A stretch of DNA of 64,000 bases. Source: Aporrectodea caliginosa (taxonomy: Eukaryota; Annelida; Clitellata; Crassiclitellata; Lumbricidae). The stretch covers positions 457,001 through 521,000 of the forward strand of contig JACEVL010000031.1 in NCBI GenBank assembly GCA_020284085.1, in the 5' to 3' direction. A model generated the notes under the pieces. It saw nothing but the letters and a program-made list of their open reading frames with translations, searched no databases and was not told the origin of the DNA. Positions within the stretch are counted from its first letter, which is position 1; each line of letters begins with the position of its first letter. Below, piece by piece: positions 30,474 through 46,300 of the stretch. The position numbers and the translations under genes are program-made.

Positions 30474-33400
30474 ATGTTGTTGCTGGTGGAATTACTTGTC
30501 TTTCTGGGAACATGGTTGTCCTCACGTTTTCTCCTTCGGTGGTGGAATGACACAGGGAAAGCAGGGCATCGTTATCCTCCTTCTCTTCCGTCTCTTCCAC
30601 TGGTCGGATCTTTACCGTTTCTACGGGGCTTCAACAACGTAGCGGAATTTTTCAGGAAAAAAGCAGAGGAACTTGGACCCATATTCACATTCAGAGCTGG
30701 AAACAGGTAAGTTACAAACAGTACATTTTTTTTTTTCCTGCATCAAATCAAAGCAGTGAATTCATTGTGAAATCTAATCAACTGTTTGCTTTAGCGCCGT
30801 TATCTTGAATCATAAACCATCAATAAATATTGATGGTCGTTGTAAGTGAAATCGTTAGTCCAGGCTCGTCCCTAGGCAAACGCTAAATGCGCAACCGCGT
30901 AGGGTCCCGGCGTTTCCGACAAAAGTTAGGGCCCCCAAATCCCATGTTTAGAATTGAAGCGGCGAGTGAGGCAAGCGGAAGAGGAGGATTTAATTTTGTG
31001 AAATGCGGTTTTTAACTTTTAAGTCTTGAGTGAGAGACCTGTGGACCGATGGCAAAAGGTGAGGTTTTGCTGAGTTCGTAGGAAGGAACTGATATTTGTC
31101 TCAATTATGGCGGGAGTTTATTCCAGAGAGGCAGAACAGCTATAAATGGCTATGGAGCGATTTGCAAATTTTAGTGATGAGGTGACGGAAGGGCGGAGAA
31201 CCTCTATAGGGTGGGAGAGGAGCAGATTGAAATTGCCTGGAAGACAAGCGGAAGACTGTTTTTACAATGAAATGGGGAAAAAATGAATCAAGTCTATTAA
31301 ATCAGTATTGAATAATATTACGTTTGGAATAGGAAACCAGACCTATAACATTCTGTAGAATGTATACTAGCACTGCCATAGTAAACCAAATTATTACTAA
31401 TATCACGTTGATTTTTTGCCATAATACTTAGTAAAGTTATTTAAGCTAACTCAGACCAGGACATTCTACTTTTCTACGCATAGCGTTAATTATATTCCAA
31501 TTTCCAAAGGGGGGGCCCAAAATAGAACCTGCTTTGGGGCCCAGATATAGTTGGGACGGGCCTGCGTGATCTTGTGTGAAAAGGGTAGAATTTCATGAAA
31601 GAATATGAAGAGTTCGGTTGGATATAGTATCTGTCTCTGTTGAAATGTTTCTTTACTGCTTGCCATGGTAATGTTGTAGAGTTGCAGCTTTTAAAGAAAA
31701 GAAGAACGAATATAATTATGGTATGCCTGCAGATGTGTCCAGGTGTCCGCGTAAACCAACACTGAAACAGCAACAATTGCTTCAAACTGGCCTCTATTAT
31801 GGCTGCCAATGCATTTGTAGCGGTTTAATTCAAAGAGGAAATCAATGCAATCATTTCAATTGTTTTAGAGATTCAAACGCTCTAATATTTCTGTTTTTAG
31901 GCTTGTGCTAATGCTGAATAGCAGAGAAGTCATCGAAGATGCACTCGTAAACCATTCTTCTGCATTCTCAGGAAGAAGCCAGCTTTACGTCGAAAGCATT
32001 ATCAATCCCAACAGTAAAGGTCAGCATAATTAAGACAATTCCTCGAGAATTTTGTGAAACTTACCTTTAAAATACAAAGCCTATAGCCTAAATTGTGCAC
32101 TCTATCCACACGGGCGCATATAATTGTCCGGTGTTGTACTTCATCAAAAAAGGGTCTCGACAAAAAGGTCATACTTTAAGTTTAAGTTTCCATTTTCCTG
32201 TAATTGATATAGTAAAAATTCTCAGCATCAGTCATTAATGTGAAGCATAATTATGTGCATTCAGTACTTGGTCATGGTTTCTAAATATTACCAACCTCAG
32301 GTAAAGGTCGGACAATCCCTCATTTCGCTTAAAAACTTCTGATTAAACTACGGATAATAACATTCATATCGAAAATAAATTAAACTATTAATTTATTCAC
32401 CCACAGGATCAATCATAGATAATTCCACATAATACAAACATAAACTTTCATAGATGAAAAGAGCAATCTAAAAATATCAAAGTCCCTCTGAATATTGTAA
32501 ATGAATTATTAAGGGTCATTCACAAGTTTAGCTTTCGTAATGTTTAGGCAATGAAATTGATTTGAAAAAAGGTTAATAATTATAATTATATCACGTGCCT
32601 CCAGGTTTGATTACAATGAACACCACTCAAGAATGGAAGAAGTATCACCAACTCTCACTCTCCATTTTAAAGCAATTGGGATTCGGAGTTAAGAGCATGA
32701 TGGAATCAAGAATCTTAACGGAAGTTGAATTCATGACAGACTATGTACTGAAACAAAATGGAGAATCCTTTAATCCCACAGAACTGGCGCACCTCTGCAC
32801 GACAAACATCATCACGAATATCCTTTTTGGACGCAGGCAGGACTATAATCTTGGAATAACTGAGCTCGCACTTCAAAACAAGCGCACCATTGCCAGCGTA
32901 GATCCGGCTTTAGAGGTTGCTCCTATACTTAGATTTATTCCCCTTCACGGAAATAAATTGCGTGAGACAGTCGAAAGTAGTAAGATGATCTACAAAATTA
33001 TTCAATTGGAAACTGATAAGAGTCTCGAAGACGGTGCAGAAGATTGCTTTGTGCGCAGATATCTGGAACGCGTGGGTGAAGATTACGATGTTGAGCAACT
33101 CACCTACACGCTTCGAGATCTATTTGGGGCTGGAACTGATACAACTGCAAATACTCTTCAATGGCTGATGATCGCCTTAGCCAACAACCCTGATGTACAG
33201 GATCGTCTAAGGGCAGAAATTGATGCCGTAGTTCCACGAGACAGACTTCTTTCCATGAATGACCAGTCCAAACTGCCCTTTGTCGAGGCAACAATTTTAG
33301 AGTCATTGCGCTGGAAAACGTTAGTTCCATTGGCTTTGCCTCATATGACGCTGAGTGACACTAATGTTGGCGACTACTTCGTACCGGCTGGAACTTTGGT

Positions 33401-36400
33401 AATTAAAAAAAATTTTAAATTAAATGCCAATTGTTATTTGGAACGAAATCATCAAAAGCTGAGTTTTTCAAAATTTTAGTTCCGTGAAACAGTGTCTTTA
33501 TTAATTTTTGACCAGCATTTTGAATCCTTGCCTGTTTTAAGAATTCTAATACCTTCTTCAGGTTAAACTACTTTTTTGAGTCGGTGATGTTTCAAAGAGT
33601 GACATCTGTTAGTAATAGATTGCATATTTATTGAAAGAGTCATAGACCTAATTATTATTATCTTTTATAATAGTGCTAATTTTTGTGGTTTAGTTTTGCA
33701 TATTTTATTTCTTCGTATTTATTAATAAATAACCTCAACAGTGCCGGTCTGTGATGCGAAAGGCTTCTGCTTATGGCGCCAATCCGTCTACTATAAGCAG
33801 GCAGTAACCTGCAGAAGGTCATTCCATAGACACAATTTGAACATAATGTTGAAAGTTCGTTTTAGGGTTGGGTGAGGCTTCAGGCTGTGTGCTTTGAGGA
33901 CTTAATAGAATGTTTAACAGTTAAATTTTTTTAATTCTAAGAAAACATGCAAGTTATTTTATTGTTTCGTTACAACAGCTTCGGTTTTTCTTCGTCACGT
34001 TAACTTTTTTTAAATTGCCATCATTTCTTTGTAAGAAATTTGTTTTCCTATCCAATCAAGCTATTCACCATATATATTACCGGTACAAAAGAGTATATTT
34101 GTTAATCAGGTGCTGATCAACCTTCTCGCGGCTCACATGGACCCAAAGGTTTGGAAAGATCCGGAGAGATTTCTACCTGAAAGATTTTTGGACAAAAATG
34201 GACAAGTGATCCGCAGAGAATCTGTTATTCCGTTTTCCCTTGGTTAGTTAAATGTCGTATAACAGGAATCGTCATTAGTAGATTTCTACAGCGACCAAAA
34301 AGAGAAGTCTCCGGAACTAGCTTATTTTCAGGCGTTTAATCAAAACAAAATCGGAGGGGGGAGAGTGCAATCGTTTCGAGGTCAAGATCCAAATGGATCA
34401 GGCTGGCAGACGGCTAAGGTGGGTGGTGTTTAGAGTTGTAAAAGGCGCGGCAGGTGAGGGGAAGAGGAGTACTCAGGCTAGGAGTTGTGAAAAAGCGATA
34501 TTGTAATTTTTGAGTGAGAGCACTGAAATGCCTATTTAGAGATAGCAAGAGTTGAAGGTAAGTAAATAAGCATAGCCTTTATTACTCCATTAGCAAACGC
34601 ACAATAGAGTAATGGAGGCACAGTGGAGGCTCCAGAACAGAACCTTGCGGAACACCACAAAGTGAGAGGGCGTAATATTGGGACGAAGTTTCCGATGTTT
34701 TAACGTAGAAAATCGGGAAGAAAGATAGTATTAAATCCAGAGGAGAGCGGGGTAATTAAAACCAAGCAAGGTTGACTGTCTTTGCAGTGAGATGTTGTGA
34801 TCAATGGTATCGATGGCTGCAGAAACATCAAGGAGGCAGAGGCAAGAGATCTGTAGTGACAGATGGCAGAAAAAGAAGTTTATTGTAGAGGGAAGTGAGT
34901 ATAGTGTTCAGTTGAGGGGCGCTTTGTAAAACCAGACTGGTGTGGATTAACCATCAGGCTACCGAGGTTTTGTAACACTGGCTACCAAGGGGGTGGGGTG
35001 GTTACCAACCCCTGGATTTCGTGTTTGGTTTCACATATCATAACTTGTAATATAGCAATGGATTCAGCATTCATTTCTGAACAGAATGGTATATTTAGTT
35101 GTACATTATGTGAATGCACCTCGAAAAAATACATAACTTTTAATAACGGAACCCCATAATTAGCGATATTTTATATTATTGCATACATTTGGTACTTTTT
35201 GGATAAACAAATATAAGATTATATGTGTTTTTAAACTAATCTATATATCCAAGAACATTTTAAACATAATTTGTAACAATAGCCTACAAACTAGTACATA
35301 GTCTGTTTAGTTGTAGCGAAATCTAAAGGCAACATGAAACAAGACTTTACTTTATTGTTCACGGCAGTCAAATATGTCAGTGGTCCTTGCATTTTTTGCA
35401 AGTTACTCCCGTTGTTTTGTGCGAATGGCGCCGAATGCTTCCTGTAAACTGGCTTCTCACTTCATCTTCACTATCTGTTTCAGCTAATATAAGTTCTAAA
35501 TTATGGTTTACGGAGAAAGCGAGGACTAGCGGATCGGGAATGAAGTAATGAGTAGAATATTTTTAGCCGTGACCAAATGGTGGTATTTTTTTGTGACAGA
35601 TTTTAGGTCAGAGAGCAATCATATAGGCTCAGTGCGCTCTAACGATTTTAAGGCCTCGCGATAGGTATTAGGCCTATACCAAGGGTTGTTGCACGTAGAG
35701 TGAGATTAAAGGAGCGTGTTTGTCAATCAGCATGGACAGAGTGGTATGGTAGGAAGACAGAAGGTCATCAATAGAGGTTGGAATATTTAGAACGAGGTCT
35801 GAAGAGATCTTCCTTATAATGCTTTAAGAGAATGATAAGTGACATGGTAATAGATAGGCCTATTTAGGCTACCTGCGTGTTCATAAATAGGCCTATGATT
35901 CACGTGTGATATCTCAGATTTTTCTGGTGCGTAGCTGTCTTTAAATAGCTCTTGTCGCAAGTGTTCTTATCCTGTGAAGAGGATTCGAAGTATAATAAAA
36001 AAAGTGGCATCCCAATAATTACATAGAACGATATGGTTATTAATAAACTTCATCATGCTTATCGGAAGCACTTGCCACGCGTTTTTTCTCCTCGATTTTG
36101 AAAACCAGGTTCTCTGAATATTTATGTCATAAGTACTATAAGTAAGAGCATTAATGATATGATGATGATAATGACGCGGATCATGGGAAGATGATAATGA
36201 TGATGATGGTGATGATGATTATGGTGATTATAATTATAATACTGCTAGGGCCGTAATGATAATTATGTTAATTATAATAATAATCAACGAATAATAATAA
36301 TAATGACATTTAAACTCTTAGTCTTGTTGAAAATTGTTTATGCTCTGTTTTATTTACATAATAGGGCGGCGCTCTTGTCTCGGCGAAATCTTGGCTCGGG

Positions 36401-36552
36401 CAGAGTTATTCCTCATTCTCACCGGACTGGTTCAACGCTTTCGCATACGACCACCAGAGGGCCAGAACATTATTGAATCAAAACCGACTGAACCAGTGGC
36501 ACTCATAATGGTTTCATCACCGTTTAATATACGCCTGATCTCGAGAGATTAA
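30474..36552 (+). CDS. Cytochrome P450, CYP2 clan, gene C (complete, 488 aa)
   Basis: ER-anchored monooxygenase, substrate unknown. Exons: 30474-30706, 31901-32019, 32605-33398, 34110-34242, 36365-36552, all GT-AG and in phase, with the same exon sizes as B and D. The product starts [12 protein letters not shown], an N-terminal membrane anchor, then the [11 protein letters not shown] hinge. The C-helix is W128-KKY-H132, the I-helix AGTDTT (293-298), the K-helix E350-SLR-353, then FLPERF, and [11 protein letters not shown] with Cys431. By eye it differs from gene D at about 25 of the roughly 264 residues of exon 3, with a cluster at 235-260 (F-G region). Intron 1 carries a hAT element. Intron 4 carries a - strand LINE and a truncated TTAA element, both also present in D. 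Copy 1 of the tandem duplication. Confidence 0.96.
30861..31564. mobile_element. hAT-like element in gene C intron 1
   Basis: Inverted ends CAGGCTCGTCCC (30861) and GGGACGGGCCTG (ending 31564), each followed inward by GGGCCC-type sequence (30902-30935; 31506-31545), as in several hAT families. Target duplication is not clear. It is absent from the matching intron of gene D. The middle (about 30960-31280) contains - strand LINE 3' sequence similar to 41760-42080. Confidence 0.6.
34390..34946 (-). mobile_element. CR1/L2-like LINE fragment in gene C intron 4
   Basis: Read on the - strand it gives QSGF, STET, then LDVSAA.DTIDH and later RT residues. These are the RT core motifs of a CR1/L2-like LINE, with many stops. 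The same fragment sits at 54375-54919 in gene D, so the insertion is older than the duplication. Its upstream part (pre-RT region) continues at about 35508-35830. Confidence 0.7.
34951..35507. mobile_element. TTAA-type element, truncated copy in gene C intron 4
   Basis: TTAA at 34947-34950 is followed by CCATCAGGCTACCGAGG, the inverted counterpart of the right end of the element at 8578-9557. Similarity continues for about 550 bases and stops at about 35507. There the sequence jumps to material that in gene D lies about 2.5 kb further on (58010). Confidence 0.7.
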
Positions 36553-37252
36553 ATGGCTTGACTGTCACTAAAGTCTTAGCTTTCACTGAAAGTTTGTAGA
36601 AACTACTGAAGAATTCTGTTGCTTTTTTCTTTGCGCTTAATAATATTGTTATCTGTGGGAACCTATTAGGCTAAGTAGGCTATACGTTACTCAGACTTTA
36701 TGCGTGCAAATAATTAACAAGTGAGTGATATCACAATTGCTTCGTGACTTTCTAGTTATCTAAGCAGATTGAGATAACATCTGTTTCACTCAGACTAATG
36801 CGTACAATTCGCTGGTAGTTTGGTTATAATAACAATTATTATTTTGTGACTATCTAGTTATCTGTGGATATTTTGCTTACTGATAACTATCTTGTTCTTG
36901 CTAAGTTGTCCATCGCTTGGACTGTGGTAGCCAGTAGCCCTAGTTTGGCCGGAAACTTGAATGGAACTGTATTAAGTCTAAAAGTTTAGATAGGCTACAT
37001 GCATACATACGTACATGTTTACATACGCACATTTCTACTTAGCTTTCAAATTAATATTATAAAAATCACAACTAATATTAATGCCACAAAAAATTAGTAG
37101 TTGGAACAAAAATCAGTGGTGCAACAAATTTTCACAATCTTATTGTTTCAATTGAAAATAGTTACAACTGAACATACAAAGATGTGACCATAGATATGTA
37201 GCCCCACAGTCTTCCCTCTATAGAATGTAATTCAGTCCCACGCAGGAAATAA
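36553..37252 (+). other. 3' flank of gene C
   Basis: Matches the 3' flank of gene D (60433-61180) closely to about 37180. Probably 3' UTR and beyond. No other gene. Confidence 0.5.
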
Positions 37253-37284
37253 TTTTCACCAAACAAGCAAAATGTGGCATTTTC
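37253..37284 (-). pseudogene. Possible relic of a guanylate cyclase exon
   Basis: About 30 bases (TCACCAAACAAGCAAAATG and on to GGCATTTT) match the guanylate cyclase exon at 63651-63681 except for a one-base indel. It lies downstream of gene C, where the duplicated block would be expected to carry a partial copy of the cyclase gene. The rest of the exon is not recognisable. Confidence 0.45.
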
Positions 37285-37487
37285 TTCAATATTAAATGAA
37301 CGGATAAGATATAGTCGCAAAAATCTAGGACAATTTTTTCCAATAAATCAAAACACGCTGGATGGGGTATCCACCCCTATTAATAGGCTCTACCCTGGTA
37401 CCTCAGGAGTCGCAAGAAGATGTCCGGTAATAACTGTCCAGTGCTACACTCTGTATATTGGGTATAACTTTTGAACGGTGTGATTAA

Positions 37488-37716
37488 CCCTAGGGCTACC
37501 AATATCATCTCACATTTTACCTCAAACATGTGTATAAATGAACCCCCTACAGCTACCTAAAAGGTCAAAATGTTTTTATTCCATACTAAAACGTTTGAGA
37601 TGAAAAAAGTGACCTAGAATATAGTCGTAGGGGGTGGTATCCACCCCCCCCTGGTACCTCAGGGGGGGTGGTCAATTTTGATTCCATCAGAACAAGGGGA
37701 TGGTATCCCCCGAGGG
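37488..37716. mobile_element. Small TTAA-bounded element
   Basis: TTAA at 37484-37487 and 37717-37720. The ends CCCTAGGGCTACC and GGTATCCCCCGAGGG resemble the family at 8578. Internal GGTATCCACC and GGTACCTCAGGG motifs are shared with that family. Related sequence just to the left (37360-37483) suggests a compound or rearranged copy. Confidence 0.55.
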
Positions 37717-39664
37717 TTAATGCAATCTTTTTTGTGCTCTAGCAGAGACATCCATGAGTTCAGCTGTGGATGCTAATGGAGCTGAAGCAGCTTAGATTTA
37801 AGTTATATTAGAAAACTGACCGAACGCACGAATCGGATCAGTAAGACTTCTAAAACTCTGGAAGAAGAATCAACCCATTATCTACAATATCAAAAGCAGC
37901 AGAAAGATTCAGTTAAATATGTACAGTTCCCTTACCCTTGTAATTGGAGCTGATTTTGTGATTGTGAACAGGAAGATGTCTGATGTCTGTTTTATTATAT
38001 TTTGTGTGCTACTTATTTATTCCAGTAAACCTTAAATCTGTGCATATCTGGGCATTGTGCAGTTCGTAGAGACCACATGAGCAGCCACCTGGCGACTTAT
38101 ATCTTAACTTAATTCATAATTGGGAATATGATAATAAACTTCATTTAGGCTGGGCTCAGATAGTCTCCGGTCCCTTCATTTTAAACTCTGTACCTGCTAA
38201 AGTTGTACTTGATTAACTCCTTGTGCTTGTACGTACACGTCGTACAGGGTACTTAGTTACTTAGGATACTTAGTTACAAGGTATACGATTTTGTATCACG
38301 AGGTTTCCGTTCAGAAATGTGCATCATATCATAGTAATATGATAGTCACAATTGTGGTTTGTTCAACGATTTTAAAGTACTCTTAAGTTGTATGTATTTG
38401 TATGTGTTTTCTTCCCAATAGGATAAATGGATTATTAACAATTAATGGTTTGTTAATTGGTACTGGTACTTTGTACTTGCTCCGTTAAATCTAATCTGAA
38501 AAGGTACCTCTGCCAGTCAACTTATTAATCTTAATGTTGGCCCGGCTTCAACGTAGGCTACAGTTCAGACGTTTGTAAGGTGGGTATTATCAACTTACAG
38601 TTCTATTGTATTGCATTATACTAGGGCTTTTATTGTATAGAGGGCTCCCAGCCTAGCCTCGGCTTCTAGTCAGACAAGTCATGCAGTGTAGCCTGCTATG
38701 CGTATTAAATTGACAGCTGTCCTTGGCAGGTTAACTTTAACACTTTTACGACTAGCAGCATTTATTTCTCAATCACTTTTAGTAAACTCTCGTCGCTAGA
38801 GTGTTAAGGTTGTTTTTCTGTCTATTTCTAAAGGCCAGTAGCGCCCCAGATTTGGCTGATCATTGGGAGACATCCGAATAGAATGAGGGGCTCGCTGAGA
38901 GCCATATTCATGTTGTCGCAACGCATACATATATTATATATACTGCACAGTGCATACCTAGCTTATTTACATACGTGTAGATACATGTGTAATATAAAAT
39001 ATATATATATATACACACAAACATACATACCTATATACATACATACATAGGCTACATATATTGAGTTGAAATAAATATATTTTCCCGTTGTCTATCAATG
39101 TCTTTTCAATGAGTCTTTGAGACTGCGCGCAAACTGAATTGGATTGTTGTCAGATTGATAACATTTAACCTGCTTTGATACAAAATTTTGCTCGGAGGTA
39201 AGACATCATTGTAATCGTAATCGTAAACGCCAAACTTCTAAAACACCACTAGGCTAGAGCGCCAAACGTAAAGCACGATTGCGTCAGGACGGATAGGTTT
39301 TCCATAGAGTAGTCAGAAGGAGGTGAAGAGGTTCAAATCAAGAGAGGACTCATTGTGGGCTCATATTATCGTTATGTTAGATGTTAACATTTTGATCTTG
39401 TGGGTACTATTCCGTACGTTACGTTGTCAAGTTTGGTGCGTTTTGTACCACATTCTCAAATTTAATAATCACTCAGATACTTCATCATAATAAAAAAGTT
39501 TGGAAACATCTCCGGATTCTATTGTAACCCTAGTATTGCTTTCCCACAGGTTACTAATTATTAAGTATTAATTTTACTAACGCGTCCGTATTATACCGTA
39601 GGAATTATTCTCCAAATAATTGACCGTGAAAAATTATCAATAATAACTCAGAAAAGTCTGTTTG

Positions 39665-40169
39665 GTATGGTTTGGCCGAATGTTGATCCGGAAATCGGTT
39701 CGGGACAAATTTTGCTAATCGGTACTAATTGGATTCGGCGCATCCCATGCAGGACTACCGATCCAAATACCAAGAAAAGTGATATTTTGGGCAAAAAACG
39801 ATTTCTTCCTTCATTAATGCAAAAATAGTAACCTGTTTTGACGACCTCCTGCGGACATCTTTAATCTTTATCACTGAAAGTCCGTGTAAAATGATGAAAT
39901 TGTGACTCGAGTCAGTCGACGCAGCAACACAATAGCGGACAATCGGGCTTGTTTCTTAAGAAACGCGATTTCAAATGTTATTTTCATATTTAGTTTATCT
40001 TTAATTATTAATTTATTATAGGCCTCTCTTTGCAAATGTAAAGAAATAGGCCTACTGTCCATTAATTGGATGGAATTCGGATTCGGCCGAAAAAGCAGGC
40101 CACATATCCGGTTACTATTCGGATTCGGAAATCTGCAAAATATGCCAATCGGTCCATCCTTATTGTTTG
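39665..40169. mobile_element. Insertion present only in the gene D block
   Basis: The gene C block reads continuously CTGTTTG-GATTGTCGATG (about 29029-29046). Here about 505 bases are interposed between CTGTTTG and ATTGTCGATG. The insert is rich in ATTCGG and CCGAAT and has loosely inverted ends. Identity unknown. Confidence 0.6.
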
Positions 40170-40198
40170 TATTGTCGATGATTTTAATCTGCCGTGAT

Positions 40199-42264
<2,066 letters not shown>

Positions 42265-43316
42265 ATGAGTGACACCTGCGTTTCATCTGAGTTTGGCTTC
42301 ATACAGGCTCAAGGAACCCGCCATACATCAATCAATCAAACAATCATTATTCGTTTATGGAAAACAAGGTTGACAGAGCCGCACCTAAATTGTTATTTAG
42401 TTGCGGCTGTGTCAACTTTATTTTTATAATAGGACAGTTTCACCTCTTTTCACGGCGACAGGCCAGCCGGTTTCAACAGGTCAGCCCGCCAGGGGCCTTC
42501 TCTTTAGCTTTAATTCATGCTAATACAGAGGAGTCGTGGTATAAAGTTGCGGTTCTCGTTAGTTTTAATACATGCTAATATAGAGGAGCCGTGGTATAAA
42601 GTTGCGGTCGTACATTTGTATGCTTGCTCAATAGGCCTTCAGTGCCTCAAGGTTGAATCCAGTTTTAAATTCAGAACCCACAGAAGGAGTTTGATGCAAT
42701 CGTACATTTTACGGTAAATCTACTTTCAGTTTATATTTTTTTGATAGGGAAATTTTTTCAACAGAATAATACTGCAAGTAGGCCTATATGTATTCACATT
42801 AGGGGTGTCTGCAGAAAAATGATACATTGCAGAAACCAACCGTTCCATATTTTCCCCATTATTCTATTCATATACTGTCTATAAATATTTTTTTACAGAA
42901 TCTTAAAATGTTATCCTGAGGTCCCTCACAGCCCCCGTACATACTCTACTTAAATTCCCAGGACGGAAGCCTCCCGTGCCCGGATCTTGGAATTTGGGTC
43001 CATTGTCGATTTACTCCTTTTATCATAAAAATTAAAGAAGAGTCTGATCTGGATGAACTTTTTATCATTTGTTTGATTCATTGAGAGCTAGGCTACAGAA
43101 ATCTTGAAACAAATGTCTTCCTTGGCAGAAATTTGAACCCCGACCTCTGTGACAGTCCAACTGTATTCAGCACGTAAACTACCACGCACCCCTATATTCA
43201 ACAATAATAAGGAGACTACAAAAAACATAAAATATTAAATATAACGTGAAAGTTGTCTAATGCATTCTACTCAGATTTTCGGATTGCCTATCATTTGATT
43301 CATAGAGAAAGATAAG

Positions 43317-46300
43317 ATGTTGTTGCTGGTGGAAATACTTGTCTTTCTGGGAACATGGTTGTCATCACGTTTTCTGCTTCGGTGGTGGAATGACAGAGGG
43401 AAGGAAAGGCACCGTTATCCTCCTTCTCTTCCATCTCTTCCACTGGTCGGATCTTTACCGTTCCTACGAGGATTCAACAACGTCGCGGAATTTTTCAGGA
43501 AAAAAGCAGATGAACTTGGACCCATTTTTACATTCAGAGCTGGAAACACGTAAGTTACAAACAATAAGTTTATATTTGGCTGTTTTCCTGCATCAAGTCA
43601 AAACAGTTTATTAAAAGAATCGCAACCTCAATCACAATTCCAGCACAGAGGCCAGGAAGCATTTCTTGTACATCTATGTTGCAGTCCACCAATATTTTAA
43701 CTACAAAACAATTTCTTTCTTTTGTAATTAGGCTAAGTATTAGTGTTACTTTGACTTTCATTCGTGTAATGGTCATAATCATAATTAATGACATAATCAA
43801 CGAACGACTACTCAGCCAGACTTGACTAATGCTCATTCCTAGTCGTTGACAGACACTTGGTTTATGATAATTCTTTAAAATAATACCTTGAAAAGTATAA
43901 TTATCACTTCTTTATCAGTAGGCTATATCATTTGTTGCATTGTCAAGGTCAATTTTTATTGAACATTTCCCCTCTTGTCAAGAATTGCCAATCGTTTCCA
44001 AAACTCCTCTCCCAAGTTTTTTGACATATAAATCAACGGACAACTAACTACTCAGCCCGACTTGACTACTGCTCATCGCTTTACTCTGGCCTACCACCTG
44101 AGCGGCTAGCGTGCCTCGACCACGTTTTGCGCTCCGCAACGCGCCTTATTGGCGAAATACCTAAATTCGGTCGTGTTCGTCATTGCATGCTGAAGGTCCA
44201 ATGCTGGCTCCCTGTTCGCCAACGTATTGTGTGTATAGGATTGCCTGTTTAGTGTGGCGGTGCCAGCTGGGCCTTGCCCCCCCCCCACCTATAGATCTTC
44301 GACACCTCTGTTCCTCGCACAGCTACCATGCAAAACCGACTTCCGGAATGTGCTTCCTGTGGAACTGCGCCTACTTTCCAAAACTCTCTCTGACACGCTC
44401 TTTGTAAACCATAAAACTGTTCTTTTGGCCGTGCTGGAGTTGGGAGCAATTCTGATCGAGTAACCTTTGAAAAGGTGCTATATAAATCCACTAATGAATG
44501 AATATGAAATGGTTTCGAATTTATTCATTGAAAAATCCAATCAACTGGTTTCTATGCGCCGTTATCATTAATCATAAGCCATCATTGGATGGTGGATTTA
44601 AGTGAAATCGTTAGTCGTTGGCTTAGCAGTGAGTTACCAGCTAGAATATTTGCCTACTATGACCAATTTTTGCGTTCTGTCTGGTTCGAAGGTTAGATCT
44701 ATTTCATTGTCAGTATTTTTGTCCTTGATCAGACTCTTCAATGGCATCTGGCACTATGCAGCATAAATTTCACGCACAAGATGCTTTCTTTGAAGGTTCC
44801 GTTCCTTTTATCACATCTTCTGCTAATTCAAATTTTCTTTTAATATACAGCAAAACCAACAGTTTAATTTCGGGCCTAAAATAGTGTCCTTTCTGACCTA
44901 AAGAGTGCACTTGACATTGTGGAGTGTGCAGACGACTTATCTGAGTGTGCAGTGTTTTGTATAGCCCGAAATAATTAAACGCTACTTTTCTCTGTTATCT
45001 CCATTTTATCCTTTATTCTGCCATTCCAGTAATATCAGATTTCGCATTACCTGCGCATAATTTCTGTCTACTGCGATAGCTGTCTCGTCCAAAGTCTAAC
45101 GTCTGCAAGAGCATGAAGGATCGTCTCGCAATTATATCCACACATGGATAATTATAATTAATCTCTCTTCTGGTAACATCCCTTCCCCCCCCCATCCAAG
45201 GCTTGAAGTCCACACCCCAGAGTCTTGGCATTTCTTTGATGCACATTTCTACTACAGTCTCTGTCAATCGTAAAATTCGTGTTGTTTAGGGCTTCCATGC
45301 GCTTGCATAGTACAATACAAATGAAAATTTATAGCGCGTTTTAACAAGACAGGTCTTGCACGAGAGCACGTTTCGCTACATTCTTAGTCATAGTGCAAGG
45401 TGAACAGATGAGTTTTTAATTTTGTTTTAAACTGAGCAACAGATGTGCAATGGCGAACTGAAATTGGAAGACAGTTCCATTCTAAGGGTCCTGAGACAGA
45501 AAAGCACGATTTCCAAACTTCCGGTTTGTGCGAAGTATGGTAAAAAATCCTCTCGCTTGGACGATCGGAGTCCTCAGACTAGTACTGAAAACATAACATG
45601 GCGTGACCATGGATGCCGTGTATGAGACAGAGGTTTCAGAGTAAATGCGATCCATGAGGAGGCAGATATTGAAGGCGATACGGGCGTGGATGGGAAGCCA
45701 GTGGAGTTGTTGCAGTGTAGGCGTGATGTGATCTCTTGGACCAAGAACTTTTATTAGGCGAGCGGCAGTGTGTAGAACTGAGGATAGGGGTTGCATTGTC
45801 GATGAAAGAAGACCGGATAGGACAGAGTTGCAGTAGTCGAGGCGAGAGATGAGAGTTTGGACGAGGATACGAAAGCAGGTTTCATCGAAGCAACGTTTCA
45901 TCTGTCGGATTCGGCGAAGGTGGAAAAGCATGCTTTTGCGACGGAAGAAATGTCTTGAGTCATGTTTAGGTTGCCGTGTAGTAGAACACCGAGGTCGCGA
46001 AGCATATCAGATGGTAGAATTGCGCAGTTAGACTCGAGATTAAGAGTTTTTATTTGTTTATCATCGTCCAGTCTGCTTCGACGGTCGAACCAAAATGAGT
46101 TCTGTTTTAGTGGCATTTAGCTTCAGGCGCATGGTACCCATTACCGCAAAATCTCCTTGTCTGTCCTCTGTCCTGTCTCTGTATTAGGTCAAAATCCATA
46201 TTTTTCGTCCATGCCCGGATCATTTGTCCGACTTGCACAATTACTGCATCTTCCAGGCGAACTGTCTTGCCAATTTCCGAGACTATTTGTTTTGTTCTCG

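Larger units (their letters stand above)
22981..37872 (+). repeat. Segmental duplication, copy 1 (contains gene C)
   Basis: The sequence beginning ACCCATTATC at 22981 recurs at 37873 and continues for about 600 bases. Further blocks pair up as 27880-29060 with 38510-39660, 29190-29480 with 42430-42770, the gene C region with the gene D region, and 36553-37180 with 60433-61180. The order is the same in both. Copy 1 has extra sequence (about 23600-27870) containing hAT and LINE insertions that copy 2 lacks. Confidence 0.8.
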
